From Morchella semilibera (lineage: Eukaryota; Ascomycota; Pezizomycetes; Pezizales; Morchellaceae), in the NCBI GenBank assembly GCA_009192285.1, contig CM018603.1, positions 4,686,062 to 4,750,061 of the forward strand: a stretch of 64,000 nt of DNA, written 5' to 3'. A program made the translations under genes and the position numbers. The number at the start of each line of letters is the position of its first letter. Position 1 is the stretch's first letter. Of the stretch, positions 10,188 through 22,490 are shown piece after piece. The notes under the pieces are model-generated. The model saw only the letters and a list, made by a program, of their open reading frames with translations, searched no databases and was not told the DNA's origin.

Positions 10188-13100
10188 CTGAGGCCGGGGG
10201 CTATGTGCACATTGAGACAACTGGGGGAAAACCACCCTTAGTATCCGTTTCGGGTTTGGGTGGGCAGGCATGGATGCATTGTAGGGGCCTTTGTTCCACC
10301 AGTTCCTTTCTATGTCTTACAGACTAAGGACTGACAAGTACTCTGTTAGAGCCTCGAGTTTTCTATGCCGCATCATATGACCCCACACTCCCCTAGACCG
10401 CGAAGGGTGGAGAGGTAATCTACCCCACCAATTTCGTAGTATTATGGCTCTTGTCTGCGGCCGTCCTATGCCCCATATTCCTGCAAAATTGAACTGCATG
10501 TACGTTCATATGCTTAAGAAGACATTGAATTCCATAGATCGTTAGATGAGTGTGACTACCGATCTAATTCTCTGGGGGTACAAAAACAGAACTGCGTTCC
10601 ATTTAATGGATTCATTGATGGAATCTTCCCTTCACGACCGGGAATTAGTAGCTTCCCAGTAGGCTAATGTTCCTTGCTGAGTACCCAGGATCTAAGTTTC
10701 CTGATAGGATGATAGGACCAAATACATACTAATACGAAGCCACCTACCCTTCTATAGGTTGAATCTCCCCTCTCTGACCTAATGACGCGAGAGCAGGCCC
10801 CGCAACAGTTGATGGGCCATTTAGGTAAATTCCTCTAGGTTTGGATGGGTGAGCCTCAATTAGTGGGTGAGTTGGTTAAGGTGTGAGGAAATGATTACCC
10901 ACATGTAGGCAACGAGTGATGAGTCATGATCACATATAAAATGCACGATATTTGCTAAAAGCTTGTTTCACAGCCCTAACCAAGTACCAAAAAGATCTTC
11001 CCTATCCATCGCCGGGGAGTTTCTTGTACCAGTGTACCCATGGCGAGTAGCCCGGGTATGACAGGCTGGGTTTGGCTGGGTACGGTTAAGGACGCTCATG
11101 ACGTGGGCTGGGTTGGGTGGGGCTTCGATCAAACCTAGGTTCGATCACCCATTGCGGGATCTGCGCGGCGGCGTTACTTGACATGACAGTTCGTTTGCTG
11201 ACAAGAACCTACTTGCTTGACTTAGGTTCCCTCTACTCCCCAATCCTGCAGTGGATAAGGAGGTCACGTAGTACTATTTGAGACTCCATGTACCGTGAGA
11301 GGAGTCAAAGATAAATTCTTAGGTTGTTGGCGGTAGACATTAAGGCTTGACGCAAAGAGAGTATGCACATAGAATGAAAATAGGGATGAGCTAAGTACGT
11401 ATGAACCGTTGCCAAGGAGGTAAACGGCGAGGAGGGGTATTCTCTTGTCGGCGAAGCTGACCGAACCTTACCCTTCGCGTCCAGCCTGTAGCGTCCTGCG
11501 TGGTATCTGGTTTCTCGTAAATCCCTATCAATGACCTCCTATATCTCAGGCTGTACTATTTCAATGCTAGCCTCCTCCATAGACCATGGTCAATTCATTT
11601 CCCGTTCCTAAGTGCTGGGCCGTGGAAATGACAGAGCGCAAGATTACGCTACTCCTCCAAAGCGGCCCAGTATACCTTTCCGATTAGGGTTTCATTAATT
11701 TCATCAACGGGTGTGCAACCGTGACTGCCCAACAACCACCGCGACTGCCCAATACCCACCATGGCTGCCCAATACCCACCGAGCTATCCGCGGGGGATGT
11801 AACCAAACTACATGTATCTAGATTGGGGAATCATTTCCCACGGACTGGTCGACTGTACCAAGGAGATTCCCCGTATGTGGTTTTGGCGATGGATATGACC
11901 ACGAAGCTAGGAGGACCGCAAGGGAGAACATCACCTTTTGCACTGTAGATATGGGCGTGTGGTTGATTAATATCCCGCTGTACATTGTCTCCAGCGGTGG
12001 GAAGAGCTAGCATATTTGTAACATGTTGTAACGCTTGGTATTAGGTGACCCCGCCGGTCCTAATTCTGCCGGTTCACCCACACGAGGCTAAATTCCGTGA
12101 TTTGAATTACCCCAGGTAGGTGAGAGAGACAGTCCGTCTTCCATTTGTTACAGCATACCCACTCCCTGTTCATCCCACCGGATCCCGTCATATCTCGCAG
12201 AACCATCGTGTCATCGCTCGACGGAGCTCTTGTCATATGTGACCAGCATGACCGTGTCTTCATGGCCGTTAAAAGGCTTCTCTCACATCGACGATGCAGC
12301 AGGAGCAACATACACTAGACCAGTGATGCCTTCCAGGCCTAGGTACACCGCGCCACCTATCGACCTATTCCTGACTAAGTGCTCCAGATACCTATATTTT
12401 CCTCGGTTCGGTCCCATCGGTTTTGACAACATGCGGGAATACCAGGGTAGCTGAAGCCGGGGCAGACACCTGAAACAACCAGACCGAGCACCTGAGCCAG
12501 ATATATAAAGGTAATGTGATCGATCTCATAAGTCCCTTCCACTCATATGCCTTCTTTGCCGAGTTCATGTGGCTTAGGGCGTTGATGTAGGCCCCCACAC
12601 ATTTCGTAGTATATTGCCTACTTGGTTCAGATTGCATGAATCAGACGGAAATACAAGTCAATAGCGCTCATGGTCCGCCCCAATTTCTCACAGATTCTAG
12701 CCTCGGCTACATAGACGAATGCTTGCAATATTATGGGGCGTGTTTGGCTGGAGCGGTTAAGCTTTCTAGCTTCTTTGCTCATACACACCACGATCATCTA
12801 TGCATCCACGCCGCTTTTCCTTTCGTGGGCGGTGATTTCGCTGCCTCAAACCAGGTTTTGTCCCAGCAATGATCACTATTCAGAACCGCAATAACTAGTT
12901 GGGGGACCTCTGACTAGGAACCCAGCTTGATCTTACGCCGTTCGAAGCAGGGCGAGTTCGGTTTGGGTGTACTACCTAGTTCGACCGTTATAGAATGGCT
13001 ATCTCTACAGTTTATAATCATCAGTCCTTTGCTTTCCATCATAGGGCAGTAGATGTCATACCTCACTGGGATCCCCCCCCCCACCCCTAGGAACAGGCTA

Positions 13101-13752
13101 GAGGGTCATCAAACGGCAAATGCGGCGTTGGGGCCGTTCCAACTGTACCTGTGGGTTCCGGGATGAATTGCAGATGTTCATGTCATCCTAAAAGACAATG
13201 ACCCCAAGATACCAGGCAATTGCCAAATATAAGATATCGCAGGTCCTCAATATCAGTTACGATACGCTCTTTCAAATTGTGCTCCGCCAGTTGCAAAGGG
13301 GTTTGTTCATTTAGGGGTACCACGTTCGCAAGTGGGTATTGGGTCCCGTCAATGTTTGGGGGGGTCAATATCTTTAAAGGCGATCAGCTCCTGATGGATA
13401 GGAAGAATATGGACCATTTATGGCAATCCTATCAGTATTGTCAGCCTTATTCACAATCCCATGTGCACCGATATATCCATGTGGCATGCGGTAGTTTATA
13501 CCACAAGGATATATCCGCACCGAGGTCTCATAATGAACGTTAATAAAAAAATACCCAAAGAAAAGGAAGGAGAGAAAGAAGAATGCTCAATTCAAACGGA
13601 CTATCGACTGGTGCAGAGGGCAGAGGAAATCAAGATTTGAAGAAAAGAAAAGGAGAGTCAAGGACAGACATAACCCGTAAGAAGAATGGGATCTTCAAAC
13701 TGCCTCAGAAAGCCTAGTGACCCTCCTGTGAAAAAAACACAGAAGCGAGCGC
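10188..13752. other. Intergenic, nothing recognised except a short tandem repeat
   Basis: About 3.6 kb without a supportable gene. Several 60-80 codon frames overlap on both strands, as expected by chance. A three-unit 20-bp tandem repeat lies at 11723-11782 (separate entry), TACATGTA occurs at 11809, and a poly-C run lies near 13073. Confidence 0.5.
11723..11782. repeat. Short tandem repeat, 3 x 20 bp
   Basis: Three consecutive 20-bp units share the core GCTGCCCAATACCCACC or ACTGCCCAACAACCACC. The unit boundaries fall every 20 bases at 11723, 11743 and 11763. It is not inside a supported gene. Confidence 0.8.
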
Positions 13753-14832
13753 CTAGGCCAAAAGACCATGGCCAGTACCGCCGGGGGGGCCTCCCATTGT
13801 TCCTCCGAATCCAGATCCACCATTTCCCGGAGGGGGACAACCATTACCTCCTGGAGGCCGTTTGCTACCGGAGGCGCCTTTGGCAGCCTTACGCTTCATT
13901 CTAACCAAGCAAAGGCTGGTATGTCTCCGGCCAAGGTAAGGGCGAGCGTAGCGTCTCGAGCAATAGGGGCAGACATAGGCACCGAGATTCAGCATACTTT
14001 GGAGATGGCGCTCGAGTCCTTGGTATGCCTGAGTCTCATATGTACACCCACGGCAGGCAAAGGTAGATCCCGTAGCAAAATCGGTTCGAGGAGGGATAGA
14101 GCTATAGATCGCTGTCGCAGGAATTAGCAAAGGTAGAAGCAGATGCGTGGGGAAAAAAACGACCCTAAATATGCAAGGGGGATAATACCTCTGTGGCGAG
14201 CCTCATGCCTGATTCTGGCAAGGTGAGTCATATTCCGATGATATGGCATTCTCGTAAGCCCAGACGCAGCGCCATTGTTCCCATCGCTTTGTACGGTGGG
14301 GGGCTGGATTGCGAGCCCAGATTGCTCAGTCCCACCAGTACTAGGAGTACCGGACGCGGTTCCGACATTGGAGGCTATGAGAGTGTTAGTAATGAAGGAG
14401 ACAGTGAATAGGGCAGGTAAGTGGATTTTGGAATACCGTTGCTGGATGGATCAACGAATTCTGGAGGGTCTGCTGACGCCGATGCATCTGTTGCAGGCTG
14501 TCAGCAAAGTGCGCAAGGCCTTGGAAGATTGGAAATATCTCCTCCTACACCTAAAAAAACGGTAGAGGAGTGAAGTGGTTGATTGAGATTCGTGAACTTA
14601 CCAGTTGCAAGCGGCTCCTCCATGGGACCCAGATTTGCCAGTACATCGTCAATGTGGTCAGGATCCTCCCACTCGAACGGGGCATCTTCATCCTATAGGT
14701 CGTAATTGAGGCAAGACTTGTAAGCGCCTCCTCTTGATTCTATTACTTCGTTTCTGTGCCCGGTGTGTTTCAGGGGCATTATTTGAGAAATACAATTGAG
14801 AGGTGGATCAGTCGACTTACAGAGTATTCCAT
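13753..14832 (-). CDS. Spliced C2HC/C2H2-type zinc-finger protein
   Basis: My model has four exons: 14832-14821, 14692-14602, 14374-14189 and 14111-13753, giving about 215 residues with all phases consistent. The introns have fungal donors (GTAAGTC, GTAAGTT, GTATTATC) and acceptors, with CTAAC and GCTAATTC branch-like sites. The N-terminus is acidic (MEYSDEDAPFEWEDPDHIDD). The middle is Gly/Ser/Thr-rich. The last exon has one degenerate finger (CRGC-x12-H, last ligand missing) and one full C-x2-C-x12-H-x3-C finger, then a basic stretch and a Gly/Pro-rich tail. A nucleic-acid-binding role is inferred. An open segment at 14519-14437 looks exon-like but would shift the frame, so it is either chance or an alternative exon. 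The first exon is only 12 bases, so the true start could lie further upstream. Confidence 0.7.
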
Positions 14833-15006
14833 TTTGGAATTGGGAAAAGAATGACAAGTTACTAAGAAAGAATGTCGGCAGTTACTTACCACGAGGGACT
14901 TAGGGTCTAAGTTGCCCCGCCTTAAGTCCAGGAACGACCTGCCAAGGCGGTGAATTCCTGTGCGAATTCCCGTTGTGATCTCAGCCCTAATCTTAGTCGA
15001 TAGGGC

Positions 15007-15014
15007 TTTATAGG
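15007..15014 (-). promoter_or_regulatory. TATA-like element of the zinc-finger gene
   Basis: On the minus strand this reads CCTATAAA, about 175 bases before the proposed ATG at 14832. No other TATA-like box lies closer. Confidence 0.35.
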
Positions 15015-17902
15015 CACGTTATGATGGCTACAGTGGGGGGATCATACAAAAAAAGGTGACAGGCAGCAGTCACACCTGAGTAGTGCTGGCTAACTAGGTA
15101 AGAGACCTGTCCTGCCCGGGGAGGGTAATCCAGCGCTATCTGCCTAGGTAGGACACTGTATAACAAAGCCCTTTATCGATATGGAAAGTCATAGCTTCCG
15201 TAGTGCCTCTCGGGCAGATTCTGGGAGAGTGTGATCTTCGTATTCCAATACACGGCGTGCCGGGGAAGTGGAGGAGGGGACATTGGAGGTGGAGGTTTTT
15301 CGCTGCCAATACGCACCACAATACCCACCAAAACCAGGCCCGAGGGGAACGCCTGAGACATCGCGCGCCAAGGCAGGTTTCTCGAGAAAAACCCCGTACC
15401 CACCAATTACACAACGATACTACCCCTAAACCCACCCGTAAAACCACGACTCCGCTGCTTTCCCTTACACCCATCACCTAGGCAACCTCAGCCAATATCC
15501 AGTGTATCCTATGTGTGGGCATCTCGTCCCCTGAAACTACCATCATTCACTTTCTTGCACTAGATCGCGTATGGGATTCGTAACTTCCCTCTCTAGTGGC
15601 GATTGACACGGACCATATCTACGCTCTCGCACATAGCCGGTAAGAGTAGGATTGATAATCAGTAGGGAATCGATTATTTTCATTGACCGTCTCTAAATTC
15701 TATTTTTTGGCATTATGACAGCCCAGAAAAGAGACAATAATAGACGGTGATAATTTTGGAGAAGCCAGGGGCGTAACCAGATCAAAACTGACCTAGATCT
15801 ACGTATGCAAAAACAGGTGATCAACTTCACATCTGCACCGCTGCTATATGATACGTAGAGTAATCACGGTGGGCTAAAATTGACCTTCGCATTCACAGTT
15901 TGTTATTTTTTCAACAGAAAGAGTACGAACACACCAGCACATTGATTAATGTAAGGGCTCCATAGAGGCCCGCAGCAGAACTAGGTCTGGCATATTCTGG
16001 CTAGCTTCTAGGTATCGGTCTATTTTTATGGGACGTCGTTGATTCGGGCGAACTCAAGTCATTGAATATCACTCGTTTTAGGCATAATTTTCGCAGAGAC
16101 AGGGCTGTGTGTTATATTTATACTTCTTGGCAACAACCATCCCCCTCCCCTCCCTTCACCACGCGCACCACCTACAGACATAGAAAAACAGAAATGAAAC
16201 AAAACGAGGCGAAGTGAAAGAAAACCCAAGCACAGACTCCAAATTGTTTTCGTCTTTCTTGCCTAATTTCTCCTCCCCTCTTTCCCTCCCCTAGGAGTGT
16301 TGTGAGCGCTCCTGATCTTACTAGGAAGAGGCTAAGGTTACTGAGGTTTCTATCGATAGTCATTCGGTGACAGTAGTGTGAATGCGCCGCTAGGGACACA
16401 ACATAAATAAAAACACCCACCGGAATCCTCGAAATTAATCCCATTATTTATATAATACATACATGCGAGTTTCAGCCGGGGGAAGGTGCAATTGGACAGG
16501 AAAGAACTTGCCGAATGCACCTTGCGGACACTAAATCACCACGCTGAAGAAGTAGCGGTTAGGAGTGGGACCTCAAGGATGTAGACATGCCTCCAAGCTG
16601 CTCGGCTTAAATATGGGGACTATATGTTAAATGGATGTACGGGTGTTACTTAGGATAACAGGGCAACCAGGCCCAGCTAGCGACGGCACAGTTAAGCTCG
16701 GCCAAACATACACCTAATCGGTGAGGTGTGTGGAACTCATGGGTATATAATCGAATATGTTGGTAAGGTCCTTTTCACCACCCTGGTCTCTCCTTACTGC
16801 CCTGGTATCGGTGTGTGCGTAATTGGAATCCCTGATCTCTAATTCACTGCCCCCAACTAGAAAGACACATTAGCGGGCATTTTTCCTGAATTGAGGAGCA
16901 CGTCCAATATCACCCTCCCTGCTTACTTAGCTTCTACTCGAGCTAGATTCCATACACGTCAGCATTCTAATAGAGTGATGTCCGCATATCAGGTGAGCGA
17001 GGCGTTTTACCTAATGATTCGTCATTTCCCTACGTTGATATCGACGCGCGGACTATTGACACGTCTGTATAAAGGTGGAATTACGTACTACATTCCAGTG
17101 CAGCTAATGAACACCTATGCTTCGGGAAGTCTAAATGTGCTAGCCACTGCGTGCCACGTGTATGTATGGTATAGAATCTATGAAATATGGACAAAGCCTT
17201 ACCCCACCATCCCACCCACGGAATACAAGAGGAATTGAGCAATAGTATCTAACCATCTTGTAGCGCCCGAGAAGAATGACCGTTATCCGCTCAGACATGA
17301 GAAAGTCAGGTCTCTCTCTCCTACCCCAGACGATATTATGGTGCGTGGAAAGTAGAATGGGTTGGTACTTTGGACTATAGAACCCCCTTTAAGGGTATGC
17401 GGGTAACGAAGGTTCGGTACCCTCATAGTAAGATTTGACCTATATAGAGGTTTCTAAGCATACAAGAAAACACAATAGACCGAGGTGTGGTACCCTTATA
17501 CAAAACCTTGGTTACACACTAATCTCTACCATCGGTGGTATAAGGACAGTCGCTCATTCAAATACTATCACTAGCAGACACTTAATCACATTTCATCACT
17601 CGGAGAATACTTGCTTTCTCGTTATCATTACTATATACTTATCTTACCGGAATACATAGCATTATAGTCCACCGCAACGGAGGAGCGACATCTGTGCGGT
17701 AGGTATATCTATCTACATATGTTGTAATGCTTCGGATCTCTCTCTAACTATTGCATCCATCAGATACCATCCACTCGACCAACCTCACTTTACAGTAAGG
17801 AGGGAATTGTATTAAAATTTTAAGCATACTATTTATGCTTACCTGAGCAAATCTGTAAGAAACAAGACGATTTGGCATTCTATCCGCTACCTCGATCCAA
17901 GG
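15015..17902. other. Intergenic; weak coding look at 15136-15477 (-)
   Basis: Two overlapping minus-strand frames within 15136-15477 both look protein-like. One ends in RRVLEYEDHTLPESAREALR, the other in NLPERHYGSYDFPYR. They cannot both be real, and I could not build a start or splice for either, so no gene is called. The rest to 17.9 kb shows nothing. A 115-codon frame at 16891-17238 (+) has no supporting feature. Confidence 0.4.
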
Positions 17903-17910
17903 CTATAAAA
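17903..17910 (+). promoter_or_regulatory. TATA box of the small Cys/His-rich gene
   Basis: The sequence CTATAAAA is followed by a CT-rich, ATG-free leader of about 130 bases ending at the ATG at 18041. This is the arrangement expected for a well-expressed fungal gene. Confidence 0.6.
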
Positions 17911-18040
17911 GAAACGAGCAGCCCGAGCCAACCCTCTGCTCCCTGCCATTGGAAATCGACAAACACTGTAGAAGCCTGTTATTGCTTCTCTCACAAGCTC
18001 TAACCCAAATATCAATTAGCAACCCTCTCAAATTTCAGTC

Positions 18041-18220
18041 ATGTGCGACTATCAAGAGACCCAGTATCATGAGTGCGGCCATATCGCCCCGCGCCTAGTG
18101 CGCTACTGCCACTTCTCTCGAAACGATCCCTTCCATCAATGTTGGGGGGTGAAGGCGACCAAACCTGGCATAGGTTTCCGATCAGGGCTCTGCGGCCCCT
18201 GCCAGGATACGAGGGAATAG
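18041..18220 (+). CDS. 59-residue Cys/His-rich small protein
   Basis: An intronless 59-residue protein that opens MCDYQETQYHECGH. It has six cysteines (2, 12, 23, 34, 51, 54) and histidines at 10, 14, 24 and 32, and a terminal CGPCQ motif. The arrangement suggests one or two zinc sites or disulphides. There is no signal peptide, so zinc binding inside the cell is more likely than secretion. Short proteins with a similar M-C...Y-x-CGH opening are, to my recollection, common hypothetical proteins in filamentous ascomycetes, but I know of no assigned function. Support comes from the TATA box at 17903, the CT-rich leader, the CAGTC context before the ATG and GC-rich coding composition in an AT-rich region. 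Confidence 0.7.
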   Translation: MCDYQETQYHECGHIAPRLVRYCHFSRNDPFHQCWGVKATKPGIGFRSGLCGPCQDTRE

Positions 18221-19144
18221 CATTATCATTTTGACTATTCGGCCTTATAGCCACCCATCAGTCGCGCTCTTTTCCGCCTTATTTTCTAATTTATCAAGGC
18301 ATTGCAGATCCGGGTCAACTTTTATCAATGCTTCCTATTCTACATGTAGTCCAGTTTGAGGTGTAACTACTGGTTTATTTAGGAATTCATTATGGGCTGC
18401 TCAGGGGACTGCGAGTAGTGTAAAACATCACGATAGCGCCCTTAAGAATTTACCCCCACCATTTTACGCAATTATATTATTCCTATCAATGTTCCCAATG
18501 TCCGTTTGATTCATCTGTATGTTGACCCCAGCGTGAAATGTTGTAAGACGTAGATCGGTTTCAAAAATGACCCAAAATCAATGATACAAAGTTATTTAAT
18601 CAAACTGTGTCCCTAAACCAATAGCCGGACATGATCAACAAAGTACGTAATGTGTGGTATACGTTTTCCGCAGCTCACCTCTTCAGTTTGTACGGGACTA
18701 TTGTATATTACCCGTACATTAGACCCCCGACTACTCAATTGTGTTGTGAAATTATCTTCTCAGCTTGGTACCTCCTCAACTCAAAAACGTTAGCTCCTAA
18801 CACTCTATTGCGGCCAGATTGAATAGCACCCAAGGTATAAGAACCAAGAACCTTCCTATGGATGATGAACTATACTGAAGTGGTCATTTGAATACGTACA
18901 CATGCAGCACCAAAGTGCTTTGACTACGTTGGGCATGATTTTTTGTATTACATACAACACCGTACGGCCCCCTGAGCTACCCGTTTATATATACCAACAC
19001 CCAGCACGGTGGTGACATATAATTAGAAACTCGAGGGCGTATTGATACTATACCTCACAGAAACCAGCCGAGCTAAGTATCATGATGCAATCTGTGGGCC
19101 TTGGATTTCGGTAGGTTATAAGCACTCAACAAACACCAGCAATC
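18221..19144. other. Intergenic, nothing recognised
   Basis: AT-rich spacer between two small genes. TACATGTA occurs at 18341. No ORF is supported. Confidence 0.5.
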
Positions 19145-19152
19145 TATAAAAA
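19145..19152 (+). promoter_or_regulatory. TATA-like element
   Basis: TATAAAAA lies 41 bases before the ATG at 19193. This is close for a fungal promoter but adds weight to the following frame. Confidence 0.35.
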
Positions 19153-19192
19153 CCCGGGAAAGGCTAGGGAGGCGGGGAACCCTCAGGAAAAG

Positions 19193-19537
19193 ATGGTAAG
19201 TATGATGTCACAGCTGATGGATTTTGTCCGGCGGTCCGTGATCTGGGCAGCAGGAGCCGGATCCCCGAAGAGCACGGCTTACGCTTACCCTGGCATGGGT
19301 CGACCGGTCTCCGTTGAGAATCCAATCAAGCGAACCTATAGCCTATCGTTGCCCATATATATCAATGGGCACGAGACATGGAAAGACAGGACTTGGGCAG
19401 GTCCGTCTCGCCCTGTATCTTCTCAATCTGCTACGACAGTGTCGAGACAACTGCCCAATCTTGCTAAAGTGTCAAGTCTTCATGATGATATTGTTTTGAC
19501 GCCAGAAAAGCGACTCAGATCCTTTGCCAAAGCGTGA
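19193..19537 (+). CDS. Hypothetical protein, 114 residues
   Basis: A 114-residue frame not recognised as any family. The first 20 residues are hydrophobic and Met-rich (MVSMMSQLMDFVRRSVIWAA) and could be a short membrane or targeting segment. The remainder is polar with Ser, Pro and Lys and ends SFAKA. A TATA-like box just upstream and a purine-rich leader support it. A second ATG four codons in (19205) is an alternative start. GTAAGT directly after the first ATG also resembles an intron donor, so the 5' end is uncertain. Confidence 0.4.
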   Translation: MVSMMSQLMDFVRRSVIWAAGAGSPKSTAYAYPGMGRPVSVENPIKRTYSLSLPIYINGHETWKDRTWAGPSRPVSSQSATTVSRQLPNLAKVSSLHDDIVLTPEKRLRSFAKA

Positions 19538-22252
19538 CTCTGATTTAGGTTTTTTTTGAGCTCAAAGATCGAGACACCTCCGACTAGTACTCTCTTGCCC
19601 AATTTTGTTGCCCCCAAGTCCTCCGGACGAAGTCACGGTATGATATGTCTCGTGCTAATGACCCGGTGCCCGCAGGTGATGGGCTATGGGACCAGAGACC
19701 ATGTTGGGGCCAGCCTTCAGCGCTGATTGGTGAGCGGCGGAAGCCGCCCCGTTTCACTGGGTGCCTCCCTCCTGCAATTGGATACAACTAGGAAGCCCCA
19801 TACAACTAATCAATTAGATAAAAGAAGACACTGGAAACTCTTTAGTCATGGGATATCACTCGCTCCTGTATCCTTTTTCTCCTTTGGGATCTGACTGTGG
19901 AGAGGTCTGGAGAATACAAGACTCGGTTGGCTGTCTGGTTAAATAACTGTAGACAGACCCTAGATACTAATAAATGAAACATACGGTCCTCATGGTAGCG
20001 ACATATGTACTGAAGAGTAGTAGTGGTTGTCTGCTAGGCATGGAACCAACATACGTTTATATACAACACTCCCTTTATAAGCTTACTGTAGACATAAAGA
20101 CTAGGGGGTACGAGACTTGGTTTTTGACTACCTACAGTAAAAGAGAGCTGTCTCATGCACCCGTACCAGACAGCTACATCCTAAACCTGTGCGTAAACCG
20201 GACAAGTAGTCCTAGCCATGAAGGTTGCGAATGCTCGGAAGCAAACCCAGACTAAAACACTCGCTGTACTCAAAATGCGTCCGAATCAGTGTATCAAAGT
20301 TTTCAGGAGAGTGGCGGATCAAATAACCATTCGCAAATGCATGAGACTACTAGGGAGTGAATCAGGGGGCTAACCAACACCCTAAAACGCATGTTTATTA
20401 ACACATCGATCCCCTAATGGGAAATCTAGAACCTCGAATCCCCGAACTATTGCGGGGAAACGGATAAACAAATACGTTGACCCTAACCCCATAACATTTA
20501 ATTGGTAATGCACCTAGCCCTAAGGCTCCCCCAACTCACACTATGCGAGTCCTTTCGGCGGCAGCGTTCGGCGTACCCTTGGGGCTCGACTTTCTAAGTC
20601 CTACTCCCCCTCGGACGCACGAGGAACTTTGTAAGATGGGGTCAAGGAGGTAGTAGAACCTTTGGAAATAGTATCTAATTGCAAGCACCCTCTGTTCGGG
20701 CATTTATTTGTCTTGTTGTTGGTTTCCTTCTTTGTCTTGCTAGATCGATCACAAATTTCCAAATTCGCTGTTTATTGAGAAAGTGCCTATGGCTATACAT
20801 ATATTAATGGTTGAAACCGGTTATCAGATCTCCCAACAATATAAACGGTTTAATCAATCAATTATTTATATGAAACCCACGAGGCTAGCATAACATACAT
20901 ATTACTCTACATACTACCACTCAGTTTTAGTATTCACCAAGATTACACAGAAGTAAAGAATATAAACAAAGTACCATACGAAACCAAACTTAGACCAAAT
21001 AAATCCTTTCAGTCTCATAGGTTAAAGCATATTAGGTTAGAATTTGAGCTTCCATCTCCCCTTCAATTCTTCACCCCTAGAGTTTCGCGAGAGTTTTATG
21101 AATTGCACTTCTAGCTTCATCCTCTACCCACCGTACATATTAATAACTGTGTCGCCATTCCTGAAACCCCTCCTATGAAGATAACACCTTTGGCCTCCTC
21201 CCGTCAGCTAGTCACCTTTACAGTGTTAGTTACTTCATCGGTTACTATCCTTTGGTTCCGTGACACTCTCCCTATCCGAGAGGATATGGGTGAGGTCATA
21301 CAATTCCATTTGCGGTTATACCAATGCTGCGGGTACTTGCTGCGTGCCCCTGTGATATGCGTAATAGGGCCCCATGAAGGAAAAGAGCCGTGAAGCGTTA
21401 AAACAAGGAATTAAAACTATAGCAAGATGGTACATAGCAAAACCCGCCATACCCTAGGCTAAGGCGCCTACTGAGATTGGAGTCATGATCATATGAGGCA
21501 TTAGCCTTCGGTATGCTCGCAATCCATAAAGGTCAGCTCAGGTGGCCACACCCCCGGCCCCGCGCGATCCATAAACCGTTCCACGAGGTATACAGTTCTG
21601 ATATTATTTTTCCGGATGCATCAGCCGTCACTGGGTCATATACGTGTACCCATTATCCAATCCCTTTGCGAGGTTGGATTTCGGTAGATATAGAAAAAAT
21701 ATAACCGGGATGTAGATAACACTACCGCCGGTCTATGGAGCTGTCAGTTTGGTGCGTAGCGAGGCATGAGAAGCCCCTTCCTGCAATATCCTCCCACCTC
21801 ACCCTCTGATGCTCGCGTTATATCCTAGTAGTAAGAAAGAGGGTCAGTTCATTTTGAGGTTACATAAGCGGTTACAGACATCTGCTACCTGGTTCCGGAA
21901 TGAAATATATGCCAATACAATACCTTTAAACGGTAACTCTGATCTCAAGGTGTACCGCCTTTGATGAGCTGTGGTGCAATGCACTACTCTGGAGGCAAGG
22001 GGTCATAGGACAGTCTTGTACTTGGCCGGCAACCGAGCGATGCTTACAAGCTCTTTCGTCGTTCCAGAGCTCGAGCTGTTCATTAGTGGTTCAACTTGCT
22101 AGGCTAGGCCTGTACGTAGTTGCACCTCGGTAACGAAAACAAGAGAGGCGTTGCGGAGTTTCCGGGGATTCGATCGGTCGAGTAAACCTAACCCACCATC
22201 CAAAGGCAATGTACCGTACCCAGGACCGGGGTCTTCTTTTGATGTTTAATTT
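19538..22252. other. Intergenic, nothing recognised
   Basis: About 2.7 kb with only short chance frames. The part from 20700 to 21060 is strongly AT-rich. I see no repeat family or RNA gene in it. Confidence 0.5.
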
Positions 22253-22490
22253 TAGTGTTGGGTACAAGTAGAGCTGTCCTGAGCTAAGGCTCGAATACCC
22301 GGGTTCCACTCTCAGGGGCCCAAGCCAGGTCGGGGTTAATACCTCAAATGTTCGAGCTAAGGCTCGAGCGATCCAACATAGTATAATTGATACTGATTGA
22401 TATTGGCAAAAGCGAAGGATATATCGAGCCTTCTGGGCCAGCCCGAGCTTTAGGCCAGGCGTGTCTCGAACAGGCTCGTGCCCAACACTA
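22253..22490. mobile_element. Candidate hAT-type MITE, 238 bp
   Basis: Both ends read TAGTGTTGGGYACRAG inward, as a terminal inverted repeat of about 16 bp. The flanks are 8-bp near-duplicates, TTTAATTT on the left and TTTACATT on the right (6 of 8 match). The 8-bp size and the TAGNG-type terminus fit hAT elements. The interior is GC-rich, has a direct repeat around GAGCTAAGGCTCGA and no coding capacity. Confidence 0.55.

Noticed and set aside
11120-11160. tRNA B-box-like GGTTCGATCACC
   Set aside because: No A-box at the right spacing and no cloverleaf can be drawn.
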